Below are positions 34,810 through 45,486 of a stretch of DNA of 64,000 nt, one piece after another. How positions within the stretch are numbered: position 1 is the first letter of the stretch; each line of letters begins with the position of its first letter. The stretch covers positions 4,526,001 through 4,590,000 of the forward strand of contig CP018628.1 of NCBI GenBank assembly GCA_002271215.1. Direction: 5' to 3'. The notes below the pieces were generated by a model that saw nothing but the letters and a program-made list of their open reading frames with translations, did no database searches and was not told the origin of the DNA. The position numbers and the translations under genes were made by a program. Origin of the DNA: Lelliottia jeotgali (GTDB taxonomy: Bacteria; Pseudomonadota; Gammaproteobacteria; Enterobacterales; Enterobacteriaceae).

Positions 34810-35775
34810 TTACTGTTTTTTGTTGTCTACCAGAACCGCCAGCAAAATCACCACTGCTTTAACGATCATCTGGTAATAGGAAGAAACACCTAATAAATTC
34901 AAACCATTATTCAGGAAGCCAAGGATAAGTGCGCCGATCAATGTCCCAACAATGCGACCTTTGCCGCCCGCCAGGCTGGTACCGCCCAACACCACCGCGG
35001 CAATCGCATCCAGCTCATATCCCGTACCCGCCGTCGGCTGCGCAGAAGAGAGACGCGCCACTTCGATGATGCCCGCCAGCGACGCCAACAGGCCGCACAG
35101 GGAATAGACGATAATTTTGACTTTATTGACGCTGATGCCGGAAAGACGCGTCGCCGCTTCGTTACCGCCCAGGGCATAGATATAGCGGCCCAGACGGGTG
35201 TGGTGCAGCATGTACCACGCCGCCAGGAAGACGATCCCCATAATCCACACCGGCGTAGGAATACCCAGCGGACGACCGATACCAAACCAGCCAAACAGAT
35301 CGGCGTTGTCGGTAAAGCCGGTATTGACGGGGCTGCCGTTGGTGTAGACCATCGTCACACCGCGCAGCAGCAGCATCATCACCAGCGTGGCGATGAACGC
35401 CTGCACGCGGCCTTTTGCCACAATCATTCCGGTGACCGCACCGACAGCCGCACCTAACGCCAGCGCCGCCGCAATCGCCACCAGCGCGTTGACCTCAATC
35501 CCTACAATCGAGGCCGCCACCGCGCCGGTGAGCGCCAGCAGAGAACCGACGGACAGGTCGATTCCCGACGTCAAAATCACCAGCGTCATGCCTACGGCCA
35601 TAATGGCGTTAACGGATGTCTGCTGAAGAATATTGAACAGGTTATTAACGGTAAAAAAGTTCGGGCTCATGGTCGACACAATCGCGATCAGCACCAGCAG
35701 GGCGATCAGCGATTTTTGTTCCAGCAGCCACGCTTTAGTGAAATAGCGGCGACCAGCAACAGCCTGGGTAGTCAT
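34810..35775 (-). CDS. rbsC: Ribose ABC transporter permease
   Basis: A 321-residue inner membrane permease with about ten hydrophobic segments and the branched-sugar permease signature (GTSLAGGKGRIVGTLIGALILG near 258-280). It forms the channel with RbsA. Four bases after the rbsA stop; the gap to rbsB is 27 bases. Confidence 0.97.
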   Translation of the reverse strand: MTTQAVAGRRYFTKAWLLEQKSLIALLVLIAIVSTMSPNFFTVNNLFNILQQTSVNAIMAVGMTLVILTSGIDLSVGSLLALTGAVAASIVGIEVNALVAIAAALALGAAVGAVTGMIVAKGRVQAFIATLVMMLLLRGVTMVYTNGSPVNTGFTDNADLFGWFGIGRPLGIPTPVWIMGIVFLAAWYMLHHTRLGRYIYALGGNEAATRLSGISVNKVKIIVYSLCGLLASLAGIIEVARLSSAQPTAGTGYELDAIAAVVLGGTSLAGGKGRIVGTLIGALILGFLNNGLNLLGVSSYYQMIVKAVVILLAVLVDNKKQ

Positions 35776-35779
35776 CTTC

Positions 35780-37285
35780 TTACTCCTGATTCACGCGATT
35801 AAGCTTGCCCACAGCGGCAGCCATCAGAACTTCCTGGGTGGCCTGCTCGCGAGTGAATTCACCGCCGAGATGCCCTTCATGCATAACCATAATGCGATCG
35901 CTCATGCCTAATACTTCTGGCATCTCGGAAGAGACCAGAATGATGCTCAGACCGTCAGCCTTGAACTGGTTAATCAGCTGATAAATCTCTTTCTTTGCGC
36001 CGACGTCTACGCCACGGGTTGGCTCGTCGAGGATCAGCACTTTCGGACGCGTCATCAGGCCGCGGGCAATCGCCACTTTCTGCTGATTACCGCCAGAGAG
36101 CAGGCCAATCGCCTGTTCCATCGACGGGGTTTTCACGTTAAACAGACGGATAAAATCACTCACCGCCTGCTGTTCGTCTTTGTGCTTTAAGCTACCGCCG
36201 CTGCGGCTGAAGTAGCGCAGCGCCGTCAGGGACATATTCTCTTTCACCGACATCCCGAGTACTAAGCCGTCGCGCTTACGGTCTTCGGAGATATAAACGA
36301 TGCCGTTTGCCAGCCCATCCTGCGGAGAACGGGTGACCACTTCATGACCGTCGAGAGTGACGTACCCGCTGGCACGCGGCAGTGCGCCATACAGCACTTT
36401 CATCAGCTCGGTACGACCCGCGCCCATCAACCCCGCTACGCCCAGAATTTCGCCCTGATGCAGAGTGAAAGAGACGTCATGCACGCCCGGCCCGCACAGG
36501 TTATCGACCTTCAGGCGAACAGCACCCGGTGCTTTGTCGAGACGGGGATATTGTTCTTCGAGCTTACGTCCCACCATCATCTCGATCAGCGAATCTTCGG
36601 TCAGAGACGACACTTCGCGTTCGGCAATAAACTGGCCGTCGCGGAATACCGTCACGTCATCGCAAATTTCGAAGATCTCTTTCATGCGGTGGGAGATATA
36701 GACAATCCCGCGCCCCTGGGCTTTTAGCTCACGAATAACGCGGAATAAAGATTCGGTTTCGGTATCAGTCAATGCATCGGTCGGTTCATCCATGACGATG
36801 ACTTTCGACTCGAAGCTCAGCACCTTGGCGATTTCAACCATCTGCTGATCGCCGATAGACAGGTCGCCGACCAGACGGTCGCTTTTGAAGCGCAGGTTCA
36901 GCTTCGCCAGCAGAATGTCGGCTTCGGCGTACATCTTTTTCCAGTCGATTTTGCCGAAGCGGTTAACGAACTCGCGGCCGAGGAAGATGTTTTCCGCAAT
37001 GGTGAGCTGCGGGATAAGGTTCAGTTCCTGATGGATGATACCGATCCCGGCTTCCTGAGAGGATTTTGGCCCGGTGAAGGTGGTCTCTTTCCCCAGCCAC
37101 AGCAGCGTGCCGGCGTCACGGGCGTAAATGCCGGTGAGCACTTTCATCATCGTGGATTTGCCCGCGCCGTTTTCACCCACCAGCGCCATGACGCGCCCGG
37201 AGTAAACATTTAACGCCGCGCCGGAGAGGGCTTTTACGCCCGGGAACGATTTATCGATCCCTTTGAGTTGCAATAATGCGTCCAT
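35780..37285 (-). CDS. rbsA: Ribose ABC transporter ATP-binding protein
   Basis: A 501-residue ATPase with two nucleotide-binding halves. The first has Walker [10 protein letters not shown] (38-46), signature LSIGDQQ and Walker B VIVMDEPT. The second has the degenerate Walker [10 protein letters not shown], signature LSGGNQQK and [15 protein letters not shown]. One catalytic site is therefore altered, normal for the sugar-importer class. Start at ATG 37285 just 7 bases after the rbsD stop. Confidence 0.98.
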   Translation of the reverse strand: MDALLQLKGIDKSFPGVKALSGAALNVYSGRVMALVGENGAGKSTMMKVLTGIYARDAGTLLWLGKETTFTGPKSSQEAGIGIIHQELNLIPQLTIAENIFLGREFVNRFGKIDWKKMYAEADILLAKLNLRFKSDRLVGDLSIGDQQMVEIAKVLSFESKVIVMDEPTDALTDTETESLFRVIRELKAQGRGIVYISHRMKEIFEICDDVTVFRDGQFIAEREVSSLTEDSLIEMMVGRKLEEQYPRLDKAPGAVRLKVDNLCGPGVHDVSFTLHQGEILGVAGLMGAGRTELMKVLYGALPRASGYVTLDGHEVVTRSPQDGLANGIVYISEDRKRDGLVLGMSVKENMSLTALRYFSRSGGSLKHKDEQQAVSDFIRLFNVKTPSMEQAIGLLSGGNQQKVAIARGLMTRPKVLILDEPTRGVDVGAKKEIYQLINQFKADGLSIILVSSEMPEVLGMSDRIMVMHEGHLGGEFTREQATQEVLMAAAVGKLNRVNQE

Positions 37286-37292
37286 GATGGCC

Positions 37293-37712
37293 TCAGAAGG
37301 TGACGCCAGCACAGAGAATGATATTCGCATACGGGGAGCATTCCCCGCTGCGAATCACCGCCTGACTGTCTGCGGTTTGTTGTTTGAATTGTTCGTGCGT
37401 TGTGTAACGAATTTCTATGGTGTTTCCCTGGTGTTGTTGCAGTTGCTCGATGTGGCTAAGCAACGTTTCGTGGAGCTGCGGATTATGTTGTTTGATTTCC
37501 GTCGCGAGAATGGCCGTCTCAACCTGCATCTCCGCCGTCACCACGTTCAGTACCTGCATAAACGAGGGCACGCCCTGGGTTAATGCCATATCAATACGGG
37601 TTGTGCTGCGCGGAACCGGTAAGCCTGCATCGCAAACCACCAGCGTATCGGTATGCCCAAGACGGGAAATAACCGACGAGATTTCAGAATTGAGTACCGT
37701 ACCTTTCTTCAT
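37293..37712 (-). CDS. rbsD: D-ribose pyranase
   Basis: A 139-residue decameric enzyme that interconverts beta-pyranose and furanose ribose for ribokinase. It begins [22 protein letters not shown]; the conserved His20 is present. First gene of the operon, preceded by GGAG 8 bases before ATG and by two RbsR operators. Confidence 0.97.
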   Translation of the reverse strand: MKKGTVLNSEISSVISRLGHTDTLVVCDAGLPVPRSTTRIDMALTQGVPSFMQVLNVVTAEMQVETAILATEIKQHNPQLHETLLSHIEQLQQHQGNTIEIRYTTHEQFKQQTADSQAVIRSGECSPYANIILCAGVTF

Positions 37713-37726
37713 TTTCTTGCTCCACT

Positions 37727-37742
37727 AGCGAAACGTTTCGCT
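37727..37742. promoter_or_regulatory. RbsR operator 1
   Basis: AGCGAAACGTTTCGCT, a perfect 16-bp palindrome 15-30 bases before the rbsD ATG. It matches the LacI-family consensus with the central CG step and the known E. coli rbs operator core. Confidence 0.92.
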
Positions 37743-37807
37743 GAATTAAGTTTAATCTCAACGGTGTTCAGAAAACCATCATGACGTAACAGAATTGTGA
37801 TCAACGT

Positions 37808-37820
37808 CGAAACGTTTCGC
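37808..37820. promoter_or_regulatory. RbsR operator 2
   Basis: CGAAACGTTTCG, a perfect 12-bp palindrome identical to the core of operator 1 and centred 79 bases upstream of it. About 7.5 helical turns separate them; a repression loop or an added control is possible. Confidence 0.75.
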
Positions 37821-37845
37821 TAAGTGAAATGGGGAGCAACAGAAT

Positions 37846-37915
37846 TGCCCTGCGGCGCTACGCTTGCGCGGGCCTACGGGTAAAGTAGGCCGGGTAAGCG
37901 AAGCGCCACCCGGCA
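37846..37915. repeat. REP pair (BIME) between rbsD and kup
   Basis: Two REP units in inverted orientation (first at about 37846-37877, second at 37885-37914), with shared GCGCTACGCTT/AAGCGAAGCGCC arms and the TAC/GTAGG joint. It lies past the kup stop side in the rbs upstream region. Confidence 0.85.
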
Positions 37916-37937
37916 TTTTTGGAAGGTATTGCGGATG

Positions 37938-39806
37938 TTAAATCTCGACCTGCGTCCCTAGCTCAATCACGCGGTTAGGCGGGATTTCGAACTGGTCGGG
38001 CGCGCGCAGGGCGTTACGTTGCAGAATGAGATACAGCTTGCCGCGCAGACGCAGATACCACGGACGTTTGCCGACGATCAGTGACTCGTGCGACATAAAG
38101 AACGAGGTTTCCATCATTCGACAGCTCAGACCCTCAAGACCACAGCGGTGGAATACCTCTTCCACATTTGGCGTTTCACGCCAGCCGTAGCTCGCCACCA
38201 CGCGCCAGAAGGTCGGCGAAAGCTGCTCGATCTGTACGCGGCGAACGTTATGCACATAAGGCGCATCTTCGGTGCGCAGCGTCAGCAGAATCACGCGCTC
38301 ATGCAGCACTTTGTTGTGCTTGAGGTTGTGCATCAACGCAAACGGGATAACGTTCAACGCACGCGACATATACACCGCGGTGCCCGGCACGCGTACCGGC
38401 GGGGATTTCTCCAGCGAGGCGATCATCGCTTCCAGAGAGTTACCGTGCTCATGCATACGGCGCAGCAGACGGAAGCGCTCGCTCTTCCAGGTGGTCATCA
38501 CCAGGAACATCACCAGACCCAGGGTCAGCGGCAGCCAGCCACCGGAGACGATTTTGTCGAGGTTTGCGGAGAACAGCGGCACATCGATACACAGGAAACC
38601 GACCAGAATCAGCGCCACCAGGAACTTGTTCCAGTGCCAGTTCCGGTACGCCACCGTCGTGGAGAGAATCGAGGTCAGCACCATCGTGCCCGTCACGGCG
38701 ATACCGTACGCCGCCGCCAGGTTGCTGGAGTGCTCGAAGCTGACAATCACGATCACCACGGCAAAGTAGAGCAGCCAGTTAATGAACGGAATGTAGATCT
38801 GCCCGGATTCCATCTCCGAGGTGTGAATAATACGCATCGGCGACAGATAGCCCAGACGAACCGCCTGGCGCGTCAGGGAGAAGACGCCGGAAATTACCGC
38901 CTGTGAGGCAATCACCGTCGCCAGGGTTGCGAGGATCAGCATCGGGACCAGCGCCCAGTCAGGGGCCAGCAGGAAGAACGGGTTCTTGATCGCTTCAGGA
39001 TGTTTGAGCAGCAGCGCGCCCTGGCCAAAGTAGTTCAGTGCCAGAGACGGCAGCACCACGGAGAACCAGGCCAGACGAATCGGCAGCTTACCGAAGTGGC
39101 CCATATCTGCGTACAGCGCTTCCACACCGGTAATCGACAGCACGACAGCGCCGAGCGCGACAAACGACACGGTTTTGTATTCGAGGAAGAAGTGGACCGC
39201 CCACATTGGGTTCAGCGCCTGCAGCACTTCCGGGTTGGAAAGAATACCGCGCAGCCCGAGCGCCGCCAGGATCAGGAACCAGGCCAGCATAATCGGCGCA
39301 AACAGCTTACCCACCAGCCCCGTACCGTGCTTCTGAATCGCGAACAGCAATGTCAGCACAATAATGGCGAGCGGCACCACCCAGGTATCCAGCTGCGGCG
39401 CGATAATCTCCAGCCCCTCTATCGCTGAGAGGACCGAAATCGCCGGGGTGATAACCACTTCTCCATAGAAGAAGCTGCCGCCAATCAGGCCGATAATCAC
39501 CAGGAACGAGGTCATTTTTGCCGAGGTATTGCGCCCGGCAAGGGACATGAGCGTCAGGATCCCACCTTCACCGGCGTTATCTGCACGCATGACGAAAGAG
39601 AGATATTTAACCGAGACGACCAGGATCAGCAGCCAAAATATAAGTGACAAAAAGCCAAAAACGGCGTCACGTTCAACACCAAAACCAAACTGACCGGATA
39701 GACATTCTCGAAGCGTATAGAGCGGGCTGGTACCGATATCACCGTACACAACCCCAATGGCCGCAAGCGTTATAGCGCGTAATGATTGCTTATTATCAGT
39801 GCTCAT
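37938..39806 (-). CDS. kup: Low-affinity potassium uptake protein Kup (TrkD)
   Basis: A 622-residue K+/H+ symporter of the KUP/HAK family with about 12 hydrophobic segments in the first 440 residues and a soluble C-terminal half. The family motif [15 protein letters not shown] is at 18-32. Length equals E. coli. The gap to ravA (39807-40028) holds a divergent promoter region with no clear consensus hit that I would defend. Confidence 0.97.
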   Translation of the reverse strand: MSTDNKQSLRAITLAAIGVVYGDIGTSPLYTLRECLSGQFGFGVERDAVFGFLSLIFWLLILVVSVKYLSFVMRADNAGEGGILTLMSLAGRNTSAKMTSFLVIIGLIGGSFFYGEVVITPAISVLSAIEGLEIIAPQLDTWVVPLAIIVLTLLFAIQKHGTGLVGKLFAPIMLAWFLILAALGLRGILSNPEVLQALNPMWAVHFFLEYKTVSFVALGAVVLSITGVEALYADMGHFGKLPIRLAWFSVVLPSLALNYFGQGALLLKHPEAIKNPFFLLAPDWALVPMLILATLATVIASQAVISGVFSLTRQAVRLGYLSPMRIIHTSEMESGQIYIPFINWLLYFAVVIVIVSFEHSSNLAAAYGIAVTGTMVLTSILSTTVAYRNWHWNKFLVALILVGFLCIDVPLFSANLDKIVSGGWLPLTLGLVMFLVMTTWKSERFRLLRRMHEHGNSLEAMIASLEKSPPVRVPGTAVYMSRALNVIPFALMHNLKHNKVLHERVILLTLRTEDAPYVHNVRRVQIEQLSPTFWRVVASYGWRETPNVEEVFHRCGLEGLSCRMMETSFFMSHESLIVGKRPWYLRLRGKLYLILQRNALRAPDQFEIPPNRVIELGTQVEI

Positions 39807-40028
39807 AGACTAGTCTTTTCGTTGTATAACAAATGTGTGCTTAGTCCCTTGGCCCACAAAAAGGCGCACAGTATGCACGATTAATCGCAAGATCGTACCC
39901 CTAAATGCAACCACATTAATGTAGCGCAAAGAAAATAGTGCCGCACTTCAGTCTATTACCAGCCCATGCTGAAACGTCTATACTCGCATCAATTAGCTGC
40001 GACGACGCCGAAAGGATGCAACACAATT

Positions 40029-41525
40029 ATGGCTCACTCACATTTATTAGCAGAAAGAATTTCCCGCCTCAGCGGTGCGCTGGAGAAAGGCCTTTTCGAA
40101 CGCAGCCACGCGATTAGGCTCTGTTTGTTGGCAGCGCTCAGCGGTGAAAGTGTGTTCCTGCTCGGTCCGCCCGGCATTGCTAAAAGCCTGATTGCTCGCC
40201 GACTTAAATTTGCTTTCCAGAACGCGCGCGCCTTTGAATATCTGATGACCCGTTTTTCCACCCCGGAAGAGGTGTTTGGCCCGCTCTCGATTCAGGCCCT
40301 GAAAGATGAGGGGCGTTATCAGCGCTTAACGGCGGGCTATCTCCCCGAAGCTGAAATCGTGTTTCTGGATGAGATTTGGAAAGCTGGCCCGGCGATACTG
40401 AACACCCTGCTTACCGCTATCAACGAACGCCGTTTTCGTAACGGCGCGTTCGAGGAAAAAATCCCGATGCGTCTGCTGGTGGCCGCATCCAACGAACTTC
40501 CTGAAGCCGACAGCAGCCTCGAAGCGCTGTATGACCGAATGCTAATTCGCCTGTGGCTGGATAAAGTGCAGGACAAGTCGAACTTCCGCTCTTTATTGAT
40601 AAGCCAGCAGGATGAGAATGAAAATCCGGTTGCGCCGTCGCTACAGGTGACAGACGAAGAGTATCAACAGTGGCAACAGGATATCGGTAAGGTGAAACTT
40701 CCCGACGCCGTTTTTGAGCTGATCTTCATGCTGCGCCAGCAGCTGGATGTATTACCTGCTGCGCCTTATGTCTCGGATCGTCGCTGGAAAAAAGCCATTC
40801 GTCTGTTGCAGGCCAGCGCATTATTCAGTGGACGGGATGCTGTCGCCCCTATCGATCTTATCCTGTTAAAAGATTGTCTGTGGCACGACGGCGAAGGTAT
40901 GCATTTGATGCAGCAACAGCTGGACGTTTTGATGACCGGGCACGCGTGGGGGCAGCAGGCGATGCTCACCCAGTTGGGCGCTATTACTCAGCGACGCATT
41001 CAGCTTCAGCAGCAGCAAAGTGATAAAACGGCGCTGAAGGTCAGCCGACTCGGCGGGATGTTTTCGCGTAAACCTCACTACGAGTTACCCACCGAACTGA
41101 CGGAAACCTCGCTGACACTCTTGCTCCAGCAACCGTTAAAACTCCACGATATGCAGGTGGTGCACATCACCATTGAGCGCGACGCGCTGTCACAGTGGCT
41201 GGACAAAAACGGCGAAATCCGCGGAAAGCTAAACGGTATTGGCTTTGCCCAGGTACTGAATCTGGAAGTGGATACCAGCTTGCATCTGGTAATCCGCGAT
41301 GTGAGTTTACAAGGCTCTCGTCTCGCGTTGCCTGGGAATGCCTCGGAGAATGTTCCGGAAGAGATAAAACAGCAGCTCGAAGCACTCGATACTGAATGGC
41401 ACCAGCAGCACACGCGCTTCAGCGAACAACAAAAATGTCTCTTTATTCATAGCGACTGGTTAGGTCGTATCGAAGCCAGCCTGCAGGATGTCAGCGCGCA
41501 GATCAAACAGGCGCGTCAATGCTAA
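40029..41525 (+). CDS. ravA: MoxR-family AAA+ ATPase RavA
   Basis: A 498-residue AAA+ protein with Walker A GPPGIAKS (about 45-52), Walker B IVFLDEIW (near 110) and sensor/arginine finger region after SNELPEAD. The C-terminal third includes the LARA domain. In E. coli it forms a hexamer, and a cage with lysine decarboxylase LdcI, binds ppGpp, and with ViaA affects respiration and aminoglycoside susceptibility. Start ATG 40029; an in-frame ATG at 39966 has no E. coli counterpart. Overlaps viaA by 7 bases. Confidence 0.97.
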   Translation: MAHSHLLAERISRLSGALEKGLFERSHAIRLCLLAALSGESVFLLGPPGIAKSLIARRLKFAFQNARAFEYLMTRFSTPEEVFGPLSIQALKDEGRYQRLTAGYLPEAEIVFLDEIWKAGPAILNTLLTAINERRFRNGAFEEKIPMRLLVAASNELPEADSSLEALYDRMLIRLWLDKVQDKSNFRSLLISQQDENENPVAPSLQVTDEEYQQWQQDIGKVKLPDAVFELIFMLRQQLDVLPAAPYVSDRRWKKAIRLLQASALFSGRDAVAPIDLILLKDCLWHDGEGMHLMQQQLDVLMTGHAWGQQAMLTQLGAITQRRIQLQQQQSDKTALKVSRLGGMFSRKPHYELPTELTETSLTLLLQQPLKLHDMQVVHITIERDALSQWLDKNGEIRGKLNGIGFAQVLNLEVDTSLHLVIRDVSLQGSRLALPGNASENVPEEIKQQLEALDTEWHQQHTRFSEQQKCLFIHSDWLGRIEASLQDVSAQIKQARQC

Positions 41526-42970
41526 CTCTGGATACGCTCAATGTGATGCTGGCAGTCGGAGAGGAGGGGATGATCGAGGAGATCCTGCTCACCTTGCTCG
41601 CCTCGCCTCAGCTGGCAGCATTCTTTGAAAAGTTTCCCCGTATAAAAAAGGCTGTCACTGACGATCTTCCGCGCTGGCGGGATAATCTTCGCCGCCGGCT
41701 AAAAGAGACCGAAGTCCCGCCGGAACTGACTGAAGAAGTGGTGTGTTATCAGCAAAGCCAACGGCTCTCGACCGCACAATTCATCATCCAGCTCCCGCAG
41801 ATCCTGACACTACTCGATAAAGTGCATTCTCCTTATGCAGCCCAGGCTCATCAGTTGGTCACGGACAACGCCAGCTTTACACCCGCGCTGCATACGCTCT
41901 TTTTACAGCGATGGCGACTCAGCCTGGTGGTACAGACTACTTCGCTCAATCAGCAGCTTCTGGAAGAAGAACGCGAACAGTTACTCAGTGAAGTTCAGGA
42001 GCGGATGACCCTAAGCGGCCAGCTGGAGCAGGTGCTGGTGGAAAACGAAAACTCAGCCGGGCGTCTTTGGGATATGAGCGCCGGGCAGATCCGGCGCGGC
42101 GACTATCAGCTGATCGTTAAATATGGCGATTTTCTGGCACAACAACCCGAGCTGATGCAGATCGCTGAACAACTTGGCCGTTCGCGGGAAGCGAAGTCAG
42201 TGCCGAAGAAAGATGCGCCGATGGAGACCTTCCGCACCCTGGTGCGCGAACCGGCGACGGTGCCGGAACAGGTCGACGGCCTGCAGCAGAGCGATGATAT
42301 CCTGCGCCTTCTGCCGACGGAGCTGGCGACGCTAGGCATCACCGAGCTGGAATATGAATTCTACCGTAGGCTGGTGGAGAAACAGCTCCTGACCTATCGC
42401 CTGCACGGTGAGTCCTGGCGCGAGAAAATCAGTCAGCGCCCGGTCGTTCATCAGGATTTTGACGAGCAGCCGCGTGGGCCATTTATCGTCTGCGTCGATA
42501 CTTCCGGGTCGATGGGCGGTTTTAACGAACAATGCGCCAAAGCATTTTGCCTGGCGCTAATGCGCGTGGCCCTCGCCGATCGGCGCCGCTGCTTTATTAT
42601 GTTGTTTTCCAGTGAAGTGGTGGGATACGAGCTGACAGGAGAGCAAGGTATTGAGCAGGCGATCCGCTTTTTGAGCCAGCGTTTTCGTGGCGGCACCGAC
42701 ATCGCCAGCTGTTTTCGCGCCATCGCAGAACGCATGCAGGGCGGAGACTGGTATGACGCGGATGCGGTGGTGATTTCCGATTTTATTGCCCAGCGGCTGC
42801 CGGATGATGTGGTCGCGAAGGTGAAATCGTTACAGCGGGATCAACAGCATCGTTTTCACGCTGTCGCCATGTCGCAACATGGAAAACCCGGCATCATGCG
42901 CATCTTCGATCATATCTGGCGCTTTGATACCGGGTTGCGTAGCCGCCTGGTCAGACGTTGGCGGCGTTAG
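41519..42970 (+). CDS. viaA: RavA partner protein ViaA (VWA domain)
   Basis: A 483-residue protein with an N-terminal helical part and a C-terminal von Willebrand A domain (about 325-480) whose MIDAS motif is DTSGSMGG. It stimulates the RavA ATPase. Overlaps ravA by 7 bases. Convergent with asnA, 2 bases between stops. Confidence 0.97.
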   Translation: MLTLDTLNVMLAVGEEGMIEEILLTLLASPQLAAFFEKFPRIKKAVTDDLPRWRDNLRRRLKETEVPPELTEEVVCYQQSQRLSTAQFIIQLPQILTLLDKVHSPYAAQAHQLVTDNASFTPALHTLFLQRWRLSLVVQTTSLNQQLLEEEREQLLSEVQERMTLSGQLEQVLVENENSAGRLWDMSAGQIRRGDYQLIVKYGDFLAQQPELMQIAEQLGRSREAKSVPKKDAPMETFRTLVREPATVPEQVDGLQQSDDILRLLPTELATLGITELEYEFYRRLVEKQLLTYRLHGESWREKISQRPVVHQDFDEQPRGPFIVCVDTSGSMGGFNEQCAKAFCLALMRVALADRRRCFIMLFSSEVVGYELTGEQGIEQAIRFLSQRFRGGTDIASCFRAIAERMQGGDWYDADAVVISDFIAQRLPDDVVAKVKSLQRDQQHRFHAVAMSQHGKPGIMRIFDHIWRFDTGLRSRLVRRWRR

Positions 42971-42972
42971 GA

Positions 42973-43965
42973 TTACAGCAAGGAACCGACGCTTTCACGA
43001 ACCTGCTGCGGCCACACGCCACATTGTACTTGTCCGATATGGGAAAGTTGCAGCAACAACATTGTCAGACGCGACTGGCCGATACCGCCACCGATAGTTT
43101 GCGGCATTTCGCCGCGCAGCAGGGCCTGGTGCCATTCGAGCTTCAGGCGATCTTCATCCCCCGTTGTCGCCAGCTGGCGCTTCAGCGCGTCGGCGTCCAC
43201 CCGAATGCCCATTGAAGAAAGCTCGAACGCATCTTCCAGAATCGGGTTCCACACTAAAATATCGCCGTTCAGACCAGCCAGTTCACGCTCATCGCGGGTA
43301 CTCCAGTCATCATAGTCTGGGGCACGGACGTCGTGGCGTTGACCGTCAGACAGCTTGCCACCGATACCGATCAGGAAGACGGCGCCCAGCTCTTTAGCGA
43401 TTGCGCGCTCACGGCCTTTGGCATCGAGATCCGGGAAACGGCTCAGCAGATCCTGACTATGAACAAAATGGATCGCGTCTGGCAGGAACGGTGCCAGACC
43501 GAACTCTTCACTCACCGCCGCTTCGGTCGCTTTGATCCCCGCGTAGATCGCTTCTACGGTAGATTTCAGCGTACCCAGGTGGCGTTCACCATCACCCATA
43601 ACACGTTCCCAGTCCCACTGGTCAACGTAAACGGAGTGAATGGCCGTCAGGCGGTCTTCATCGGGGCGAAGGGCTTTCATGTGCGTGTAGAGCCCTTCGC
43701 CCGCGCTGAAGTCGTGTTGTCCCAGTGTCTGACGCTTCCATTTCGCGAGTGAATGAACCACTTCGAACTGAGCGTCTGGCAAGGTTTTCACTTTTACCTG
43801 TACCGCTTTTTCGCAACCAGACAGGTTGTCCTGCGTCCCATCGCCGACACGGCTAAGAATCGGAGCCTGGACTTCAATCAGGCCAAGCTTCTCTTCGAGC
43901 TGACGTGAGAAATGGGATTTAACGAAACTGATCTGGCGTTGTTTTGCGATGTAAGCGGTTTTCAT
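42973..43965 (-). CDS. asnA: Aspartate-ammonia ligase
   Basis: A 330-residue enzyme making asparagine from aspartate, ammonia and ATP; fold related to class II aminoacyl-tRNA synthetases. It begins [20 protein letters not shown] and shows the conserved [14 protein letters not shown] near 288-302. It is divergent from asnC, which activates it in E. coli when asparagine is low. Confidence 0.98.
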   Translation of the reverse strand: MKTAYIAKQRQISFVKSHFSRQLEEKLGLIEVQAPILSRVGDGTQDNLSGCEKAVQVKVKTLPDAQFEVVHSLAKWKRQTLGQHDFSAGEGLYTHMKALRPDEDRLTAIHSVYVDQWDWERVMGDGERHLGTLKSTVEAIYAGIKATEAAVSEEFGLAPFLPDAIHFVHSQDLLSRFPDLDAKGRERAIAKELGAVFLIGIGGKLSDGQRHDVRAPDYDDWSTRDERELAGLNGDILVWNPILEDAFELSSMGIRVDADALKRQLATTGDEDRLKLEWHQALLRGEMPQTIGGGIGQSRLTMLLLQLSHIGQVQCGVWPQQVRESVGSLL

Positions 43966-44115
43966 TTTTATACTCCTGCGTCCTGTTGATATTGATTAAG
44001 CAACAAAAACGGCACTCAATTCAATAATCAAACAACAAAAAGCCAGCTTCACTTTTGATTCGCTAAAATAAGGCGCTAGAATAGAAGGATTACTCAATCT
44101 TCATAAGAAAAACCT

Positions 44116-44574
44116 ATGGAAAATTATCAGATCGATAATCTGGATCGCGGCATCCTGGAGGCGTTAATGGCCAATGCCCGTACCGCCTATGCGGAACTGG
44201 CCAAACAATTCGGCGTCAGCCCAGGCACAATTCACGTTCGCGTAGAGAAAATGAAACAGGCGGGGATTATTACCGGGGCGCGGATCGACGTCAGTCCAAA
44301 ACAACTTGGGTATGACGTGTGCTGCTTTATTGGCATTATTCTGAAAAGCGCAAAAGATTACCCCTCCGCACTGGCCCGCCTCGAAAGCCTGGAAGAAGTC
44401 ACTGAAGCCTATTACACCACCGGGCACTACAGCATCTTTATTAAGGTAATGTGCCGGTCGATCGACGCCCTCCAGCAGGTACTTATCAACAAGATCCAAA
44501 CAATTGATGAAATTCAGTCCACCGAGACGCTGATCTCCCTGCAGAACCCTATCATGCGTACCATTCGCCCTTAG
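44116..44574 (+). CDS. asnC: Lrp/AsnC-family regulator AsnC
   Basis: A 152-residue regulator with an N-terminal HTH (about residues 20-45, AELAKQFGVSPGTIHVRVEKM) and a C-terminal RAM ligand domain that senses asparagine. It activates asnA and represses itself. The 150-base gap to asnA is the shared control region; transcription continues towards mioC and oriC. Confidence 0.98.
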   Translation: MENYQIDNLDRGILEALMANARTAYAELAKQFGVSPGTIHVRVEKMKQAGIITGARIDVSPKQLGYDVCCFIGIILKSAKDYPSALARLESLEEVTEAYYTTGHYSIFIKVMCRSIDALQQVLINKIQTIDEIQSTETLISLQNPIMRTIRP

Positions 44575-44595
44575 CGGGGCAATTTAATTACCACA

Positions 44596-44635
44596 TTTTC
44601 CACAGGTAGATCCCAGCTCGCTCACAGCGTATGAT
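44596..44635 (+). promoter_or_regulatory. mioC promoter region with DnaA box
   Basis: TTTTCCACA (44596-44604), one mismatch from the DnaA box TTATCCACA, lies 26 bases before TATGAT (44630-44635), a likely -10. In E. coli DnaA represses mioC from such a box and mioC transcripts enter oriC. Confidence 0.6.
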
Positions 44636-44663
44636 GTTCCCCTCTTTATATGAGCGAGCGATC

Positions 44664-45113
44664 ATGGCAGATATTACTCTTATCAGTGGCAGTACTCTTG
44701 GCGGCGCGGAATATGTTGCAGAACACCTGGCGGAAAAGCTTGAAGACGCTGGATTCTCAACCGAAACACTGCATGGTCCGTTACTGGAAGATCTCCCGTC
44801 TGATGGGATCTGGCTGCTGATCACCTCCACGCACGGTGCCGGTGATATCCCGGATAACCTGCAGCCTCTCTATGATGAGCTTCTCGAACAGCTTCCAGAC
44901 CTGTCAGCCGTGCGTTTTGGCGCGATTGGGATTGGTAGTCGTGAATACGACACATTTTGCGGTGCGGTAGAGAAAGTAGAAGCCGCGATCGCATCCTGTG
45001 GGGCAAAACAGATCGGCCAAACGCTGAAGATCAACATCCTCGATCACGATATTCCAGAGGATCCAGCAGAAGAATGGCTGGGTGAATGGAAAAATTTACT
45101 CAATAACGATTAA
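44664..45113 (+). CDS. mioC: FMN-binding protein MioC
   Basis: A 149-residue flavodoxin-like protein. The phosphate-binding loop of FMN is ISGSTLGGAEYVAE (8-21) and the later STHGAGDIPDN loop contacts the ring. In E. coli it supports biotin synthase activity. Start ATG 44664 (MADITLIS); upstream ATGs at 44631 and 44634 fall in the promoter. It points into oriC. Confidence 0.97.
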   Translation: MADITLISGSTLGGAEYVAEHLAEKLEDAGFSTETLHGPLLEDLPSDGIWLLITSTHGAGDIPDNLQPLYDELLEQLPDLSAVRFGAIGIGSREYDTFCGAVEKVEAAIASCGAKQIGQTLKINILDHDIPEDPAEEWLGEWKNLLNND

Positions 45114-45114
45114 A

Positions 45115-45395
45115 GATCACGCGATCAGATGTGGATAAGTCTGGTTAAAACCTTGGATTAAGCGGTAGTTATCCAACGTATAACTCTTGCTCGGTTTTTG
45201 AGCTGTGTATAAGTACCGGATCTAACCCCAGCTTATACGCGGCAGGATCACCGATCATTCACAGCAAACGATCCTTTCTAACCTTATGATCTTTCTTACG
45301 AGATCCCGCTTATCCACAGAAGATGGCGATCCTAATAAGAGATCATAGTAAAACAGATCTCTAAATAAGAAGATCTTCTTTTTAATAGCCAAGAT
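45115..45395. other. Chromosomal replication origin oriC
   Basis: Between mioC and mnmG, in reverse orientation to the usual E. coli drawing. It has 13 GATC sites in about 280 bases and three AT-rich 13-mers on the mnmG side: GATCTTCTTATTT (45363-45375), GATCTGTTTTACT (45347-45359), GATCTCTTATTAG (45332-45344), all read on the minus strand. DnaA boxes are R1 TTATCCACA (45310-45318), R2 TTATACACA (45204-45212), R3-like TTATCCAAC (45169-45177) and R4 TTATCCACA (45130-45138). The span from the left 13-mer to R4 is 246 bp, matching the minimal E. coli oriC. Confidence 0.97.
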
Positions 45396-45486
45396 CCCAA
45401 TGCTTTCTCGAAAGACTAAACTTGAGTAGAATCCACGGCCCGGGCTTAAATCCATTTTCAAACCGCTTTACGCAAGGCAGGAAAGC

